A stretch of DNA of 64,000 bases from Vibrio sp. CDRSL-10 TSBA (GTDB lineage Bacteria > Pseudomonadota > Gammaproteobacteria > Enterobacterales > Vibrionaceae): contig CP155565.1 in the NCBI GenBank assembly GCA_039696685.1, forward strand, positions 806,001 to 870,000, given 5' to 3'. The notes beneath the pieces are model-generated. The model was not told the DNA's origin. It saw only the letters and a list, made by a program, of their open reading frames with translations, and did not search any database. The position numbers were made by a program, and so were the translations under genes. Positions 39,139-48,811 of this stretch are shown here, one piece after another. How positions within the stretch are numbered: the first letter of the stretch is position 1; each line of letters opens with the position of its first letter.

Positions 39139-39523
39139 TTATTTTGATAACTCGGCTTTCGCATCAGCCAACTCTTGCATGGCCTCTTTCAATTTTTTCT
39201 TACGTTTCTCTATTTTTTGCGGATTACCTGATTTTTTAGCCTCATCTAAATCCCGAAGACGCTGTTTCACTTCATGTTCCTTCTCGTGAACATCAGACAG
39301 ACGCTCGCGGTGTAGGCTTTCATCTGTACAATGTTCGCGAAACCTCGCGCAGAGCCTTTTGCAATCCATCAACACGATGCTGATTATTATGCTTATGAGC
39401 CTGATCAATCTGCTGCTTTATATCCTGTTCTTTTGCAGCACAACCAGTAAGCTGAGGCTTTGCCTGTGCCGAAAAAACCGGAAGTAACACCAACAATCCT
39501 ACAACTAAAGTTAATTTCTTCAT
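39139..39523 (-). CDS. yqjC: DUF1090 (YqjC-like) periplasmic protein, frame broken by +1 base
   Basis: About 127 residues when GAAAC at 39339-39343 is read with one base fewer, giving LQKALREVREHCTDESLHRE. It has a signal peptide (KLTLVVGLLVLLPVFSAQA) followed by CAAKEQDIKQQIDQAHKHNN and a long charged coiled-coil (RLRDLDEAKKSGNPQKIEKR), as in YqjC/DUF1090. Function unknown. It is flanked on both sides by inverted pairs of the GGACACACACC repeat. Confidence 0.78.
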
Positions 39524-39644
39524 ATAATATCTCTTTGATAAAAATCAGAAGTATTCTGTCACAAGCAACAACCGGATAAGTTCGGATAACGTAAAATACA
39601 TATTAAAACTATGCCTTTATTTTTCTTCTGTCATCGACAGTTAT

Positions 39645-39715
39645 GGGGACACACATTTCAGCATTTGATTGCCGAGGCCAAAATCGACAGCCATTTTGAA
39701 GGTGTGTGTCCTCGC
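39645..39715. repeat. Inverted pair of GGACACACA repeats
   Basis: GGGGACACACATTTCA (39645-39660) faces GGTGTGTGTCCTCGC (39701-39715) across 40 bases, on the other side of the DUF1090 gene and at the left edge of the aldoxime module. Confidence 0.75.
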
Positions 39716-39750
39716 TAACGGTTCTTGATAACATCAGGCCGATACCATCA

Positions 39751-40620
39751 TCAGAAGATGTAACCCAGCCTCAAACTGACATTTGCATCTTGTTTAAAGC
39801 CTTGTGTAACAGAGATATCCCGCCCGGCAGATAGCTGGACTTGCCAGTTTGGGGTGACAAAATGCGTGACCGACGCCCGTGCGTAAACAGTATCCAGACG
39901 ATCATTTTGGGCAACACCATCGACTTTGGTTTCACCACCTGAGATCCAACCGCCTCCAAATCCGATGTGAGTCAGCGGACTGAAGTGATAGCGTAAATAC
40001 GCCTGGTACTCAAAGCGTGCATCCTGACTTAATGTGGAACTGTTCGCGCCGAAATCGTTATTATCCGTTGCCCAAGAAACATCAGCAGCCGTATCAAACG
40101 CCAACTTATCACTAAAATGATGGATCCAGACGGCCTGTAATAACAAGTGAAAGTTGTTGCTACCAATATTAATTGCATCCTGCTCTGAATAACTACCAGT
40201 TGGCAGATAAATAAACGGCGCGAGAGACCAAACATTTTTTCCATCAGGCGCATACTTTACCGGAGCTCCGATAATGAGATCCCCACTACCGGAAGCGTCC
40301 CCTAAAAAGGACATATCGCCATATGCTTTAACGGATGCAAAAGGAAGAATGGCCTGAGGTTCGATACTCCAGTTTTCCTGAGGATGCCAGGCATGGATAA
40401 CACGCAGTAGCGCTGACTGAGTACTTAACTTATTGTCTCCGGCCAGTCGCTTATCATCTGCATACAAAGAATCACTGTGGCTGGCCTGAAGATAAGTAAG
40501 AACGGCCGTTTTTCCATCGGGGAGCAACTCATAATCCCCAGGACTGATTTCCAATGCGAGTGCGCTCACACTGGTCAGTGCCATTGTGGCTACACCAGCT
40601 TTTAACATGAAGGTATTCAT
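39751..40620 (-). CDS. Outer-membrane channel of the MetA-pathway/SphA type
   Basis: 289 residues with a signal peptide (MNTFMLKAGVATMALTSVSA, cut after ALA). The mature protein alternates hydrophobic strands typical of a beta-barrel (GSGDLIIGAPVKYAPDGKNV; HFSPLTHIGFGGGWISGGET) and ends VSLRLGYIF with a terminal phenylalanine. It resembles the phenol-degradation MetA-pathway family of outer-membrane proteins, which help uptake of aromatic substrates. Its ATG overlaps the stop of the aldoxime dehydratase gene (ATGA), so it is the third gene of that operon. Confidence 0.75.
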   Translation of the reverse strand: MNTFMLKAGVATMALTSVSALALEISPGDYELLPDGKTAVLTYLQASHSDSLYADDKRLAGDNKLSTQSALLRVIHAWHPQENWSIEPQAILPFASVKAYGDMSFLGDASGSGDLIIGAPVKYAPDGKNVWSLAPFIYLPTGSYSEQDAINIGSNNFHLLLQAVWIHHFSDKLAFDTAADVSWATDNNDFGANSSTLSQDARFEYQAYLRYHFSPLTHIGFGGGWISGGETKVDGVAQNDRLDTVYARASVTHFVTPNWQVQLSAGRDISVTQGFKQDANVSLRLGYIF

Positions 40621-41666
40621 TGGCGGCTCTCCTTGCTCAATGCTTTCAGTAAGCCCGTATTAGGATGACAATTGATGTACTCGAAATACTGACTCTGGCT
40701 AGGTATGACCACGATTTCATGATAAAGACGCAAAGCCACGTTGAACTCCAGCTCCTGGACATAACTCATAAAACCACCAAATATCGCAACATGGGTCTGA
40801 TGCGTGCGTGCCCAGGTTTCCAGCTTTTCTAATTCGGTAAAATGAGCCAACCCGAAAGATTGCTGTTTTGACTCGCCCTTTTCATCAATCACCTGCATAT
40901 AACGGCAGCTTAAGCAGCCGATTGAATCCCCTTCATCACGCAGGAAATCCATCCCCTGATGTAAGACCGGCTCAACTTGCTGCAAGTATTTGTCACGTTC
41001 TGCATTTTCGGTATATGACCAATCCTGGCCGGAACGAATCAGACACAAATTATCCCGCCCTTCCAGCTTGATGCGTTTACCGTTCTGCTGATAGGCAGGC
41101 GGCACTTCCTGACCCTTTAGTTCACTAACCTGAGCGGACGCGATACGATCACGGGCGCTGCCCCAGTAACAGTGCTCAATAATCTCATCACTCACATCAT
41201 CTGCCAGTTTCGCAATCCCTTCCCGTGAATTCTTGTCAGAAAGCAAAGTTTCAAAATCAGAGATTTTCGGACTAACAATTTCGGCAAAATAACCGACATC
41301 TTCGTCGGCACGATCTGGTGATTGCCACCAAGTATCAAAACCGCTGGACGTTTTCCATTCCTGAAAGGCTGCAGGTGATGACCAATACGCAATCGCGATA
41401 TAAGTCTCGAAACCGTCAGCATCGGTATAGTGCGCGATGTCCCAATGATTGGGGCCATTTTGCTTAACGAGGTAACCGGTGACAGGGCTTAACGCCCGGA
41501 CATCAATAGCAGTACGGGACTGTAAACCAAAGTAAGCCATCACTACCTGTTCAGTAAGCGGTGTGAAGCGTGCACTCCAGGCCGGAAAGGCAGGCTGATG
41601 GTTATCTGGCACATTGGCAGGACATTGACGTTTTACCTGCAGGTACTTAGGGATTGATGATTCCAT
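40617..41666 (-). CDS. oxdA: Heme-dependent aldoxime dehydratase
   Basis: 349 residues of the phenylacetaldoxime dehydratase family (EC 4.99.1 type), which dehydrates aldoximes to nitriles at a ferrous heme. Family segments include GPNHWDIAHYTDADGFET, IAYWSSPAAFQEW, GYFAEIVSP and the C-terminal THVAIFGGFMSYVQE, whose histidine is a candidate heme ligand, with LRLYHEIVV following. Start at MESSIPKY has GAGGAGGAG upstream. It begins one base after the nitrilase stop, so the two enzymes are translationally close and act in sequence. Confidence 0.88.
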   Translation of the reverse strand: MESSIPKYLQVKRQCPANVPDNHQPAFPAWSARFTPLTEQVVMAYFGLQSRTAIDVRALSPVTGYLVKQNGPNHWDIAHYTDADGFETYIAIAYWSSPAAFQEWKTSSGFDTWWQSPDRADEDVGYFAEIVSPKISDFETLLSDKNSREGIAKLADDVSDEIIEHCYWGSARDRIASAQVSELKGQEVPPAYQQNGKRIKLEGRDNLCLIRSGQDWSYTENAERDKYLQQVEPVLHQGMDFLRDEGDSIGCLSCRYMQVIDEKGESKQQSFGLAHFTELEKLETWARTHQTHVAIFGGFMSYVQELEFNVALRLYHEIVVIPSQSQYFEYINCHPNTGLLKALSKESRQ

Positions 41667-41667
41667 A

Positions 41668-42666
41668 TCACTCCTCCTCGCCAACAACAGGTTCAGCCGG
41701 CACATCATACTCGGTCTCGCTGATCACCACTTTTTTCGCCGGATTAGGGTTAAACAGCAGTTGAGTCACATCAGGCCGCGAATAATGTCCGACAGGATCG
41801 GCGCAAGTTTTAGCAAACGTAATCGCCGCAGGGTCGAGTGTGGCAATCAACAAGCCTTCTTCATGTTCACCCAGAGGCTCAACCAGGTCACGGCCATCTG
41901 GGCCATAGATTCGAGCATAACCTCCACCAGCTTTGATAAGGCCTCTCTTAGTCTCTGTATCACACAGTTGTTCAATCATTTCTTCCGAAACGATGGCACA
42001 CGGTGCAATCACGTAACATTGGCCCTCAGCAGCGTACAATCTTGAGGCTGCATTATTCACTTCATGTCCCAGAGCTGCCGTCATGTCCTGATACATACTG
42101 AAACTTGGCCAGGCTGCGATATGAATTTCTTCATGTTGCGAATACATGGCGTAGCGACTCAGCGGCTGTAAATGCTCCCAGCAACACAGCGCGCCAATTA
42201 CACCTAGCGGTGTTTCCCATGTTTTCAGTGAAGATCCATCGCTCTCGCCAAACAGCGTGCGTTCAACGTGTGTAGCTTTTAACTTACGGCGTGTACCGCA
42301 GGTTTCTCCCTGATCGTTAATAATCCATTGTGAAATATACAGGCTGCCATGATCTTTCTCGCTGAAACCCAGTACTACCCAGATGTTGTTATCACGCGCA
42401 GCTTGCTCAATACGTTTTGCCTGCTCACTATCCAGCACCAGCGAATTCTGGTGGTATTGATAGACCAGCGGCATAGTCGCGGCCGGGCTATCCAGCCACA
42501 GAAACCACGGATAACCCGGTATCCAGGTTTCAGGAAAGGCGATGAGTTCGGCTCCGGACTGAGCCGCTTCTTCAATCAAACGTATGGTTTTATCAACCGT
42601 TGCTACCAGATCCATAAAAACCGGAGCTGCCTGTACACAAGCGACCTTCACTGGTTTATTCATCAT
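41668..42666 (-). CDS. Nitrilase
   Basis: 332 residues with the complete nitrilase catalytic set: Glu46 in FPETWIPGYPW, Lys128 in RRKLKATHVER and Cys162 in GALCCWEHLQPL. It hydrolyses nitriles to carboxylic acids and ammonia. With the downstream aldoxime dehydratase it completes an aldoxime-nitrile-acid route. The start MMNKPV is placed 7 bases after AAGGA; starts up to 42729 are open but extend into the promoter. Divergent from an AraC-type regulator. Confidence 0.9.
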   Translation of the reverse strand: MMNKPVKVACVQAAPVFMDLVATVDKTIRLIEEAAQSGAELIAFPETWIPGYPWFLWLDSPAATMPLVYQYHQNSLVLDSEQAKRIEQAARDNNIWVVLGFSEKDHGSLYISQWIINDQGETCGTRRKLKATHVERTLFGESDGSSLKTWETPLGVIGALCCWEHLQPLSRYAMYSQHEEIHIAAWPSFSMYQDMTAALGHEVNNAASRLYAAEGQCYVIAPCAIVSEEMIEQLCDTETKRGLIKAGGGYARIYGPDGRDLVEPLGEHEEGLLIATLDPAAITFAKTCADPVGHYSRPDVTQLLFNPNPAKKVVISETEYDVPAEPVVGEEE

Positions 42667-42747
42667 AATCATTCCTTGTTGTGTATGAATTAATGCGTCG
42701 GAATCACTATAAAAATGAATTTCGCCCAAGTGTTATGACCAGCGAGA

Positions 42748-42761
42748 AGTCAAACTTGACT
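42748..42761. promoter_or_regulatory. Palindrome between nitrilase and AraC genes
   Basis: AGTCAAACTTGACT is an inverted repeat with 6-bp arms near the middle of the 169-base divergent gap, a plausible binding site for the adjacent AraC-type regulator. Confidence 0.4.
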
Positions 42762-42835
42762 GATAAGGAACTCACTACGGAATGTTTTTTGCTGTCTTTA
42801 ATGATGAATAGGTTATTAGCAAGGAAAGGCGAAAA

Positions 42836-43807
42836 GTGAAACGTTTCGATACTCAGAATGTTGATTATTCAGACCGTGACGATTACTGGAGAGAGGCGAT
42901 CAGCCAGATATTTGTGCCTCTGCAATGCGAATTTGAAGCTCATGACAGGAGCGGAACCTTGTCATCCAGAGCATTGAGTAAACTTAACATTGCGAAAGTA
43001 ACTTGTTGTCCACAAAAAGTAATGCGTACCCAAGGCACCCTTAATCATCATGATACGGATAGTGTTTTAATGAGTTTTATCCGCCAGGGTCAGACCGCTA
43101 TTCACCAAGGCTATAAACACACACTGCTCAAACAAGGTGAATTCGGGCTTTACGATACGCAGCGTCCTTATAATTTGCACATGCTTGGTGCATCAGAGCA
43201 GATCGTGGTGCAATTACCCCGCCAACTGATACATGAACGACTAGGGAATCTTGACCAGATTACCGCCTCCAGCTTTGGCTTAAACCATCCATTAGGCACC
43301 TTTGCTCATAATTTTCTGGATAACCTCCTCGCCCTGCCCGATGAATTGCCGGAAAAATATATGGATACATTGTCGAGTCAGGCCATAAGCCTCATCCTTG
43401 GCATCATCTCTGACGAAAGCCGAACACAATCCTATCGCCCGGATACCAAGCAAGGCTTGCTCACTCAAATCCAGTATTATCTTCAGCAGGAATATAGTGA
43501 TCCCGAGCTTTCCAACAACCAGGTCGCCAAAAAATTTGGAATATCGACCCGTTATCTGAGCATGTTGTTTCAACTTCAGAACACAACCTTCGGACGCTTT
43601 TTGCTTGAGCAGCGCCTGGATGCCTGCGCCTCCGCTTTAAGTAATCCCAATAATATAACTAAGCAAGTCAGTGAAATAGCCTGGAATGCGGGGTTTACTG
43701 ATATGTCTTATTTTTCACGCGAATTCAAAAAACAATATGACATGTCTCCGAAACAGTTTCGTCAGGAAACGTTCGATTTAGACCGCGTCAAAGGACACAC
43801 ACTTTAA
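42836..43807 (+). CDS. AraC-family regulator of the aldoxime/nitrile module
   Basis: 323 residues. The N-terminal half (about 1-200) matches the AraC-binding-like domain of FeaR/NitR-type regulators (VLMSFIRQGQTAIHQGYKHT, GEFGLYDTQRPYNLHM). The C-terminal half has the AraC HTH pair ending EIAWNAGFTDMSYFSREFKK. NitR proteins activate nitrilase genes in other bacteria, and this gene is divergent from the nitrilase here. GTG start. The last codons (KGHTL-stop) are made of a GGACACACAC repeat, so the native C-terminus may have been replaced. Confidence 0.85.
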   Translation: MKRFDTQNVDYSDRDDYWREAISQIFVPLQCEFEAHDRSGTLSSRALSKLNIAKVTCCPQKVMRTQGTLNHHDTDSVLMSFIRQGQTAIHQGYKHTLLKQGEFGLYDTQRPYNLHMLGASEQIVVQLPRQLIHERLGNLDQITASSFGLNHPLGTFAHNFLDNLLALPDELPEKYMDTLSSQAISLILGIISDESRTQSYRPDTKQGLLTQIQYYLQQEYSDPELSNNQVAKKFGISTRYLSMLFQLQNTTFGRFLLEQRLDACASALSNPNNITKQVSEIAWNAGFTDMSYFSREFKKQYDMSPKQFRQETFDLDRVKGHTL

Positions 43808-43833
43808 CAAGCGCTTCAAAGGACACACACCAT
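43789..43833 (+). repeat. Direct pair of CAAAGGACACACAC repeats
   Basis: CAAAGGACACACACTTT at 43789-43805 and CAAAGGACACACACCAT at 43817-43833, 28 bases apart in the same orientation, overlapping the 3' end of the AraC gene and about 140 bases upstream of the transposase. Confidence 0.8.
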
Positions 43834-43973
43834 AACTCATTAGTCAAAATCTCATACTTATCTGACAACGGTTTACATCCCTTGGGTTGAAGCAACTCTG
43901 AAAACAGCCCATCTGGCGCGCAAAGCTTCAGAATAACAACCATCATCAACGTATCCCAATTTACAGGAACGAA

Positions 43974-44933
43974 ATGATGACCACCGCACGCAGCCAGCTA
44001 ATTTGTCCGGAGATCACGCCGTATTACCACTGCGTCTCACGCTGCGTGAGACGGTCTTATTTGTGCGGAGAAGATAAAATCTCCGGTCAATCGTATGAAC
44101 ATCGCCGTGATTGGGTAGAACAACGCATTTTGGCGCTAGCTTCAATCTACTGTATCCGGATTTGTGCTTACGCAGTCATGAGCAACCATTACCATCTGGT
44201 CGCTTTTATAAATAAACAGTCCGCCGACTCTCTTTCACCACATGAGGTTATCGAACGCTGGAGCCTCGAACACAAACTTCCCGTGATTATTACACGCTTT
44301 GTCGCAAACCAACTGACAAGTCAGGCAGAGTTAGATACCTGTTATGAACTGATTGAAACCTGGCGCGAACGTCTTTATTCCCTCAGCTGGTTTATGAAAG
44401 AGCTAAATTTCACCATTGCTCGTCAGGCCAACCAAGAAGATCAATGTACCGGACGTTTCTGGGAGGGGCGCTTCAAATCTCAGGCATTACTTGACGAAAA
44501 AGCGCTCCTGGCTGCGATGGCTTATGTCGACCTTAATCCTGTCAGGGCTAAATTGGCCAAGACACCTGAACATTCTGCGCATACCTCAGTTCGGATGCGT
44601 ATCCAAAAGCTTAAACAAGGAACAAGCACCGCTAAGCCCCTGGCAAGTTTTATCGGTGACCAGAAAAATACTCATCAAATACCTTTTCGTTTACTGGACT
44701 ATCTGGAGCTGCTTGATTGGATTGGCAGACAGTTCAGAAACACTAAGCCCGGGTACATTGATGTGTCTCAACCACCAATTCTGCAACGTCTGTCGCTTGC
44801 AGGCAGCGAATGCCTCCGGCTTTGTACCGGATTAGAAGCTCACTCCCGAGTTTGGATAGGCGAAACGCTCCATCTGCAGCAAGCCAAAGTAAAATTAAAA
44901 CGTCATCGTATGCTCGGAATACATATTTCCTGA
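43974..44933 (+). mobile_element. REP-associated tyrosine transposase (RAYT)
   Basis: 319 residues of the Y1/HUH superfamily. The start is PEITPYYHCVSRCVRRSYLC, the HUH site is SNHYHLV (His72, His74), and the tyrosine candidate lies in AYVDLNPVRAKL (about residue 184). This is the REP-associated TnpA layout rather than IS200, being longer and with no partner gene. Such enzymes nick and mobilise small palindromic repeats. GGACACACACC-family repeats flank it on both sides (43.8 and 45.1 kb). The frame is intact. Confidence 0.85.
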
Positions 44934-45120
44934 AACGCTAGCTCACTTCGCACTTTACCTGTTCGGCTAACCGTTCAGGCCCACTTGCTAATGCCTCATA
45001 TTCAGCATTTCTCACAAAGTACACTGAGTTAATTCGCACTCTCGCCAGAATGCCCTGTACTTCAACGGAAGCGCAGGGCACATGTTATTTTTCTTGCCTA
45101 ATAAAATGAAGACCGATGAA

Positions 45121-45208
45121 TACGAGGACACACACCCGAAAGCCTCAAGGTGTGTGTCCTTGAAAAGAAAGACACCCCAGACAAACAGATAACAGTGAGT
45201 GTCCTCGA
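45121..45208. repeat. Palindromic GGACACACACC element plus partial copy
   Basis: AGGACACACACC (45125-45136) and GGTGTGTGTCCT (45149-45160) form a perfect 12-bp stem with a 12-base loop, the tightest pair in the window. A partial copy GTGAGTGTCCTCGA follows at 45195-45208. The 339-base gap 44934-45272 holds no convincing gene. Confidence 0.8.
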
Positions 45209-45272
45209 TAGAAAAAGACAAAAATGCCGGCGCTTGGCCAGCATTGTCTTTGGTTAGCATGGATATACATAG

Positions 45273-47286
45273 CTATCCGCTGTGGCGGTTCGCTATGGCA
45301 GAAAGCTTATCAATAAGCTGTGTTTCCAGTTCAATCGAGGTGATTCGCTCATTGGTATTTTGTGCCCGGATAATGTCTTCTTCAGCCATAATCGCTGCCT
45401 GATGAGAGCTTTCCGACAGGGTATTTAATTCGCCACGGAAGGTTTCAGAATCAGATTCGATCTGGCTCAGGACGGCATTAATACTGTCTATGCCATGAGA
45501 AATATCATTGATCGAAGAGGTTACCTCTTCGATGGTTTCACCGGTTTCTTTCACGCTCGACTGAGTCCGTTTTGACAATGCCCGCACTTCATCTGCCACC
45601 ACCGCAAAGCCGCGTCCGGCCTCACCGGCTCGGGCGGCTTCTATAGCTGCATTAAGGGCCAGAAGATTGGTTTGTTCAGCAATCCCGCTGATACTCTGGA
45701 TAATATTGACGATTCTGTCCGCGCTGTCTTTAAGTTTATCCATCCCTTCCATCAGACTCTGACGCTGTGCCTGCTGATGCGAAATCTGCTCCATAAACCG
45801 ACCAAACTGCTCACCGAGCGCATGCTGTTGGTCGGCTGCACCTGATGCTTGAGACGCACTGACCTCCAGTTGCTGTGTTGCTTGCTGCAACATAGGATGA
45901 ATCTCACCCATATGTTTAATCACGTTTCTGCTGTAATGAGCTGATTTTGCGGGTGCTGGCCAGTTTGGAGTGCAGAAAATAACTGGCAAAGGAGGCCAGA
46001 TAGAATGGGAAATTGTCGGCATATTCGTCTGCAAATGACTGCCCTGGATCCACTTTAAAGAAAGCGATCGAAGTCAGCGTCTGATTCTGATGCAGGCCGA
46101 GGTATTCACCGAAGGTAGAAAAGCCGGACAAACAAACATCGTTGAAAGAATCGACTTTATTCAGGCTATCGCTATTGTTCAGACGGCGCAAAATACAGTC
46201 ATTGGCAATCATGGCGACCGGTTTACCCGGCTTACCCTGCATAAAGCGTTTGAAATCTGAGGCCGTAGACTGGCCGAAGTCTTTAGATTTGACCAGAAAC
46301 AGCCGTTCACCAAAAGCAAAATCACTGAAAAATCTGATGCTTCCATCTGCATTAATTTCGGCTAAAGAGCGAATAAAAAGCTCATTATTTATCGAGATAC
46401 CGAACGAGTACTTAGCTAATTTCTGTTCGACGTCTTGTGCTGAACATTTAAAGTGTCGACACAGCCATTCGACTGGCGTCATTAATTCCAGTCCATCACT
46501 CAGTACACTATGCAGAGTTCGAGTAAACGGATTGAAATCAACTACATCGAATCCCTGCGAAGTATTGTCAAAATTGTGACTTTTGAACAGACCATAGCGA
46601 TACCCAGGAGCTATTTTGCTAAAACAAAGTATCGCGCAGTCTTGCTGGATCTGACCATTCAGGGCAACCTGGGCACTTTTGAAATCCAGCTTACCGCCTG
46701 CACTGCCGCCGATGAAATAACACGGGAATTTGCGCGTCCGGTATAGCGCCTGGGTGAAGAAATCTTCGCTGGCCGACAGCCCGTCAAAATACGTAAAGGC
46801 AATCGTGTCATGGCTATCAACCGAAAAAGGCACTTTTATTTTAGTTAACTCATCCGCAATACTTTTGACGCGTTGCTCAGACTGAGTATGGATATTATTG
46901 CCGCCTGAATTGGTACTGATTAAAGGAATCGAATGCACCGAAAGCTGCTTGATTAGTTGCTTACTAAACGCGTGCAGAATAATACCATCCCAGTGCGCCG
47001 GAGTATCATGATAAAGCTTTCCTTTCACTCCACCACCAAGTTCACCGGCGGTCATAATACCTATTAACTGCTCACTAAATGGCATGGCCTGCTTAAGTTT
47101 GCTGTTAACTGCAGAAAAATCACAATGAGGTGAGATAAACGCTATCACCAGCGCCGTACCTCCCGGCAAGCTGAGATCAGCCAGGGTCGCTTCGCTAATT
47201 TGTTGGCTGGTGATGCTTTTAGACACGGAAACCTGCGTAGATCCTGACAGAGTTTCAGCGGACTTTTTTTTGCTGAAGAAGAACAT
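45273..47286 (-). CDS. Soluble chemoreceptor with FIST sensor domain, frame broken by +1 base
   Basis: About 670 residues when GTTTC at 45924-45928 is read as GTTC, giving [18 protein letters not shown] and joining two otherwise separate frames. The N-terminal ~400 residues match FIST_N plus FIST_C ([42 protein letters not shown]). The C-terminus is an MCP signalling domain ([37 protein letters not shown]). There is no membrane segment, so it would be a cytoplasmic receptor; FIST domains are thought to bind small ligands such as amino acids. Start ATG 47286 has AAGGAA 7 bases upstream. Confidence 0.85.
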
Positions 47287-47616
47287 GCTCACTTCCTTGA
47301 ATCATCGATTTCATCATCTCGATTGTCGTTATTTTTGATAATGAAAGTTATCGGAGTTTATTATTATGTCGCCATATTCTGGCCGATATTAAAATTCTGC
47401 TAACTGATGTCAGTTTTGTTCAAATTGAGCTTACTTATCAAAGCATAATCGATAATCTGCAGCTTGCTTGCGGTGTGTTCTTTTTTCAGCCTATTGTCGC
47501 TACTTTTAGGTAATTCTGTAATCCATGTCTCAGCACTTGTTGAACCCTGCACTGCTCTTTCCTGAACAACATGATTCATCCACAGATTTTCGCGCTGACC
47601 GAATAACAGACATAAA

Positions 47617-47643
47617 AAAAGCGCCCCTTGCGGAGCGCTTTGA
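47617..47643 (-). terminator. Terminator of the kbl-tdh operon
   Basis: On the minus strand AAAGCGCTCC pairs (one G-U) with GGGGCGCTTT and is followed by a run of T. It is 15-40 bases beyond the tdh stop. The remaining 47287-47616 is AT-rich with no gene seen. Confidence 0.75.
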
Positions 47644-47656
47644 AGCTCTGGAAATA

Positions 47657-48689
47657 TTATTCCCAGTCGAGAATCACTTTACCTGATGCGCCGCTGCGCA
47701 TGGTGTCGAAGCCTTGTTGGAACTCGTCCACTTTGAAATGGTGAGTGATGATTGGCGTCAGATCCAGGCCAGATTGGATCAGGCTTGCCATTTTGTACCA
47801 AGTTTCAAACATTTCGCGACCATAGATGCCTTTGATAACCAAACCTTTAAAGATCACCTGGTTCCAGTCAATCGCCATATCTGATGGCGGAATACCCAGC
47901 AGGGCAATACGGCCACCGTGGTTCATGGTTTGCAGCATTGAGCTGAATGCGCTAGGAACACCGGACATTTCCAAGCCAACGTCAAAGCCTTCGGTCATGC
48001 CAAGTTCAGCCATCACATCTTCCAGTTTTTGCTCGGCAACGTTGACTGCGCGGGTCACGCCCATTTTACGCGCCAGTTTCCAGGCGGTATTCGTTCACAT
48101 CTGTGATCACCACGTGGCGGGCGCCGACGTGTTTGGCCACCGCTGCCGCCATAATACCAATCGGGCCAGCACCTGTTATCAACACATCTTCGCCAACCAG
48201 GTCAAATGACAATGCGGTATGCACTGCATTACCGAATGGGTCAAAAATAGACGCCAGATCATCAGAAATGCCTTCCGGGATCTTGAATGCGTTAAACGCT
48301 GGAATCACCAGGTACTCAGCAAACGCACCGGTACGGTTTACACCAACGCCGATCGTGTTACGGCACAGGTGAGTACGACCGCCGCGGCAGTTACGGCAGT
48401 GACCACAGGTAATGTGGCCTTCACCGGATACACGGTCACCGATTTCGAAACCACGAACTTCCTGACCAATCGCAACCACTTCACCCACATATTCGTGGCC
48501 CACAACCATAGGAACAGGAATCGTCTTTTGTGACCATTCATCCCAGTTGTAGATGTGAACATCCGTACCGCAGATCGCCGTTTTCTTAATGCGAATCAAC
48601 AGATCGTTGTGGCCCATTTCTGGTTTGTCCACTTCGGTCATCCAGATGCCTTGTTCTGGCTTTAGCTTAGATAGCGCTTTGATTTTCAT
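47657..48689 (-). CDS. tdh: L-threonine 3-dehydrogenase, frame broken by +1 base
   Basis: 343 residues when GTTTC at 48076-48080 is read as GTTC, giving [20 protein letters not shown]. It is a zinc medium-chain dehydrogenase that oxidises threonine to 2-amino-3-ketobutyrate. Visible sites: catalytic zinc CGTDVHIY and GHEYVGEV, structural zinc [15 protein letters not shown], and the NAD site [10 protein letters not shown]. It is downstream of kbl on the same strand and they act in sequence. Start at [10 protein letters not shown] with GAAG upstream. Confidence 0.94.
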
Positions 48690-48811
48690 ATTCTTCACTC
48701 AATATACCCCGCGCTGTGCGAGGCAAAAAATACGATGTTTTCGGCGAAAAGCCGTATCGCTGCAGGCGGAGTTTTTCCTAAACCTGAATCAATACGGCTC
48801 CTGACCGGGGA

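Noticed and set aside
45012..45260. Minus-strand open frame after the RAYT gene
   Set aside because: It crosses the palindromic repeat element and has no coding character.
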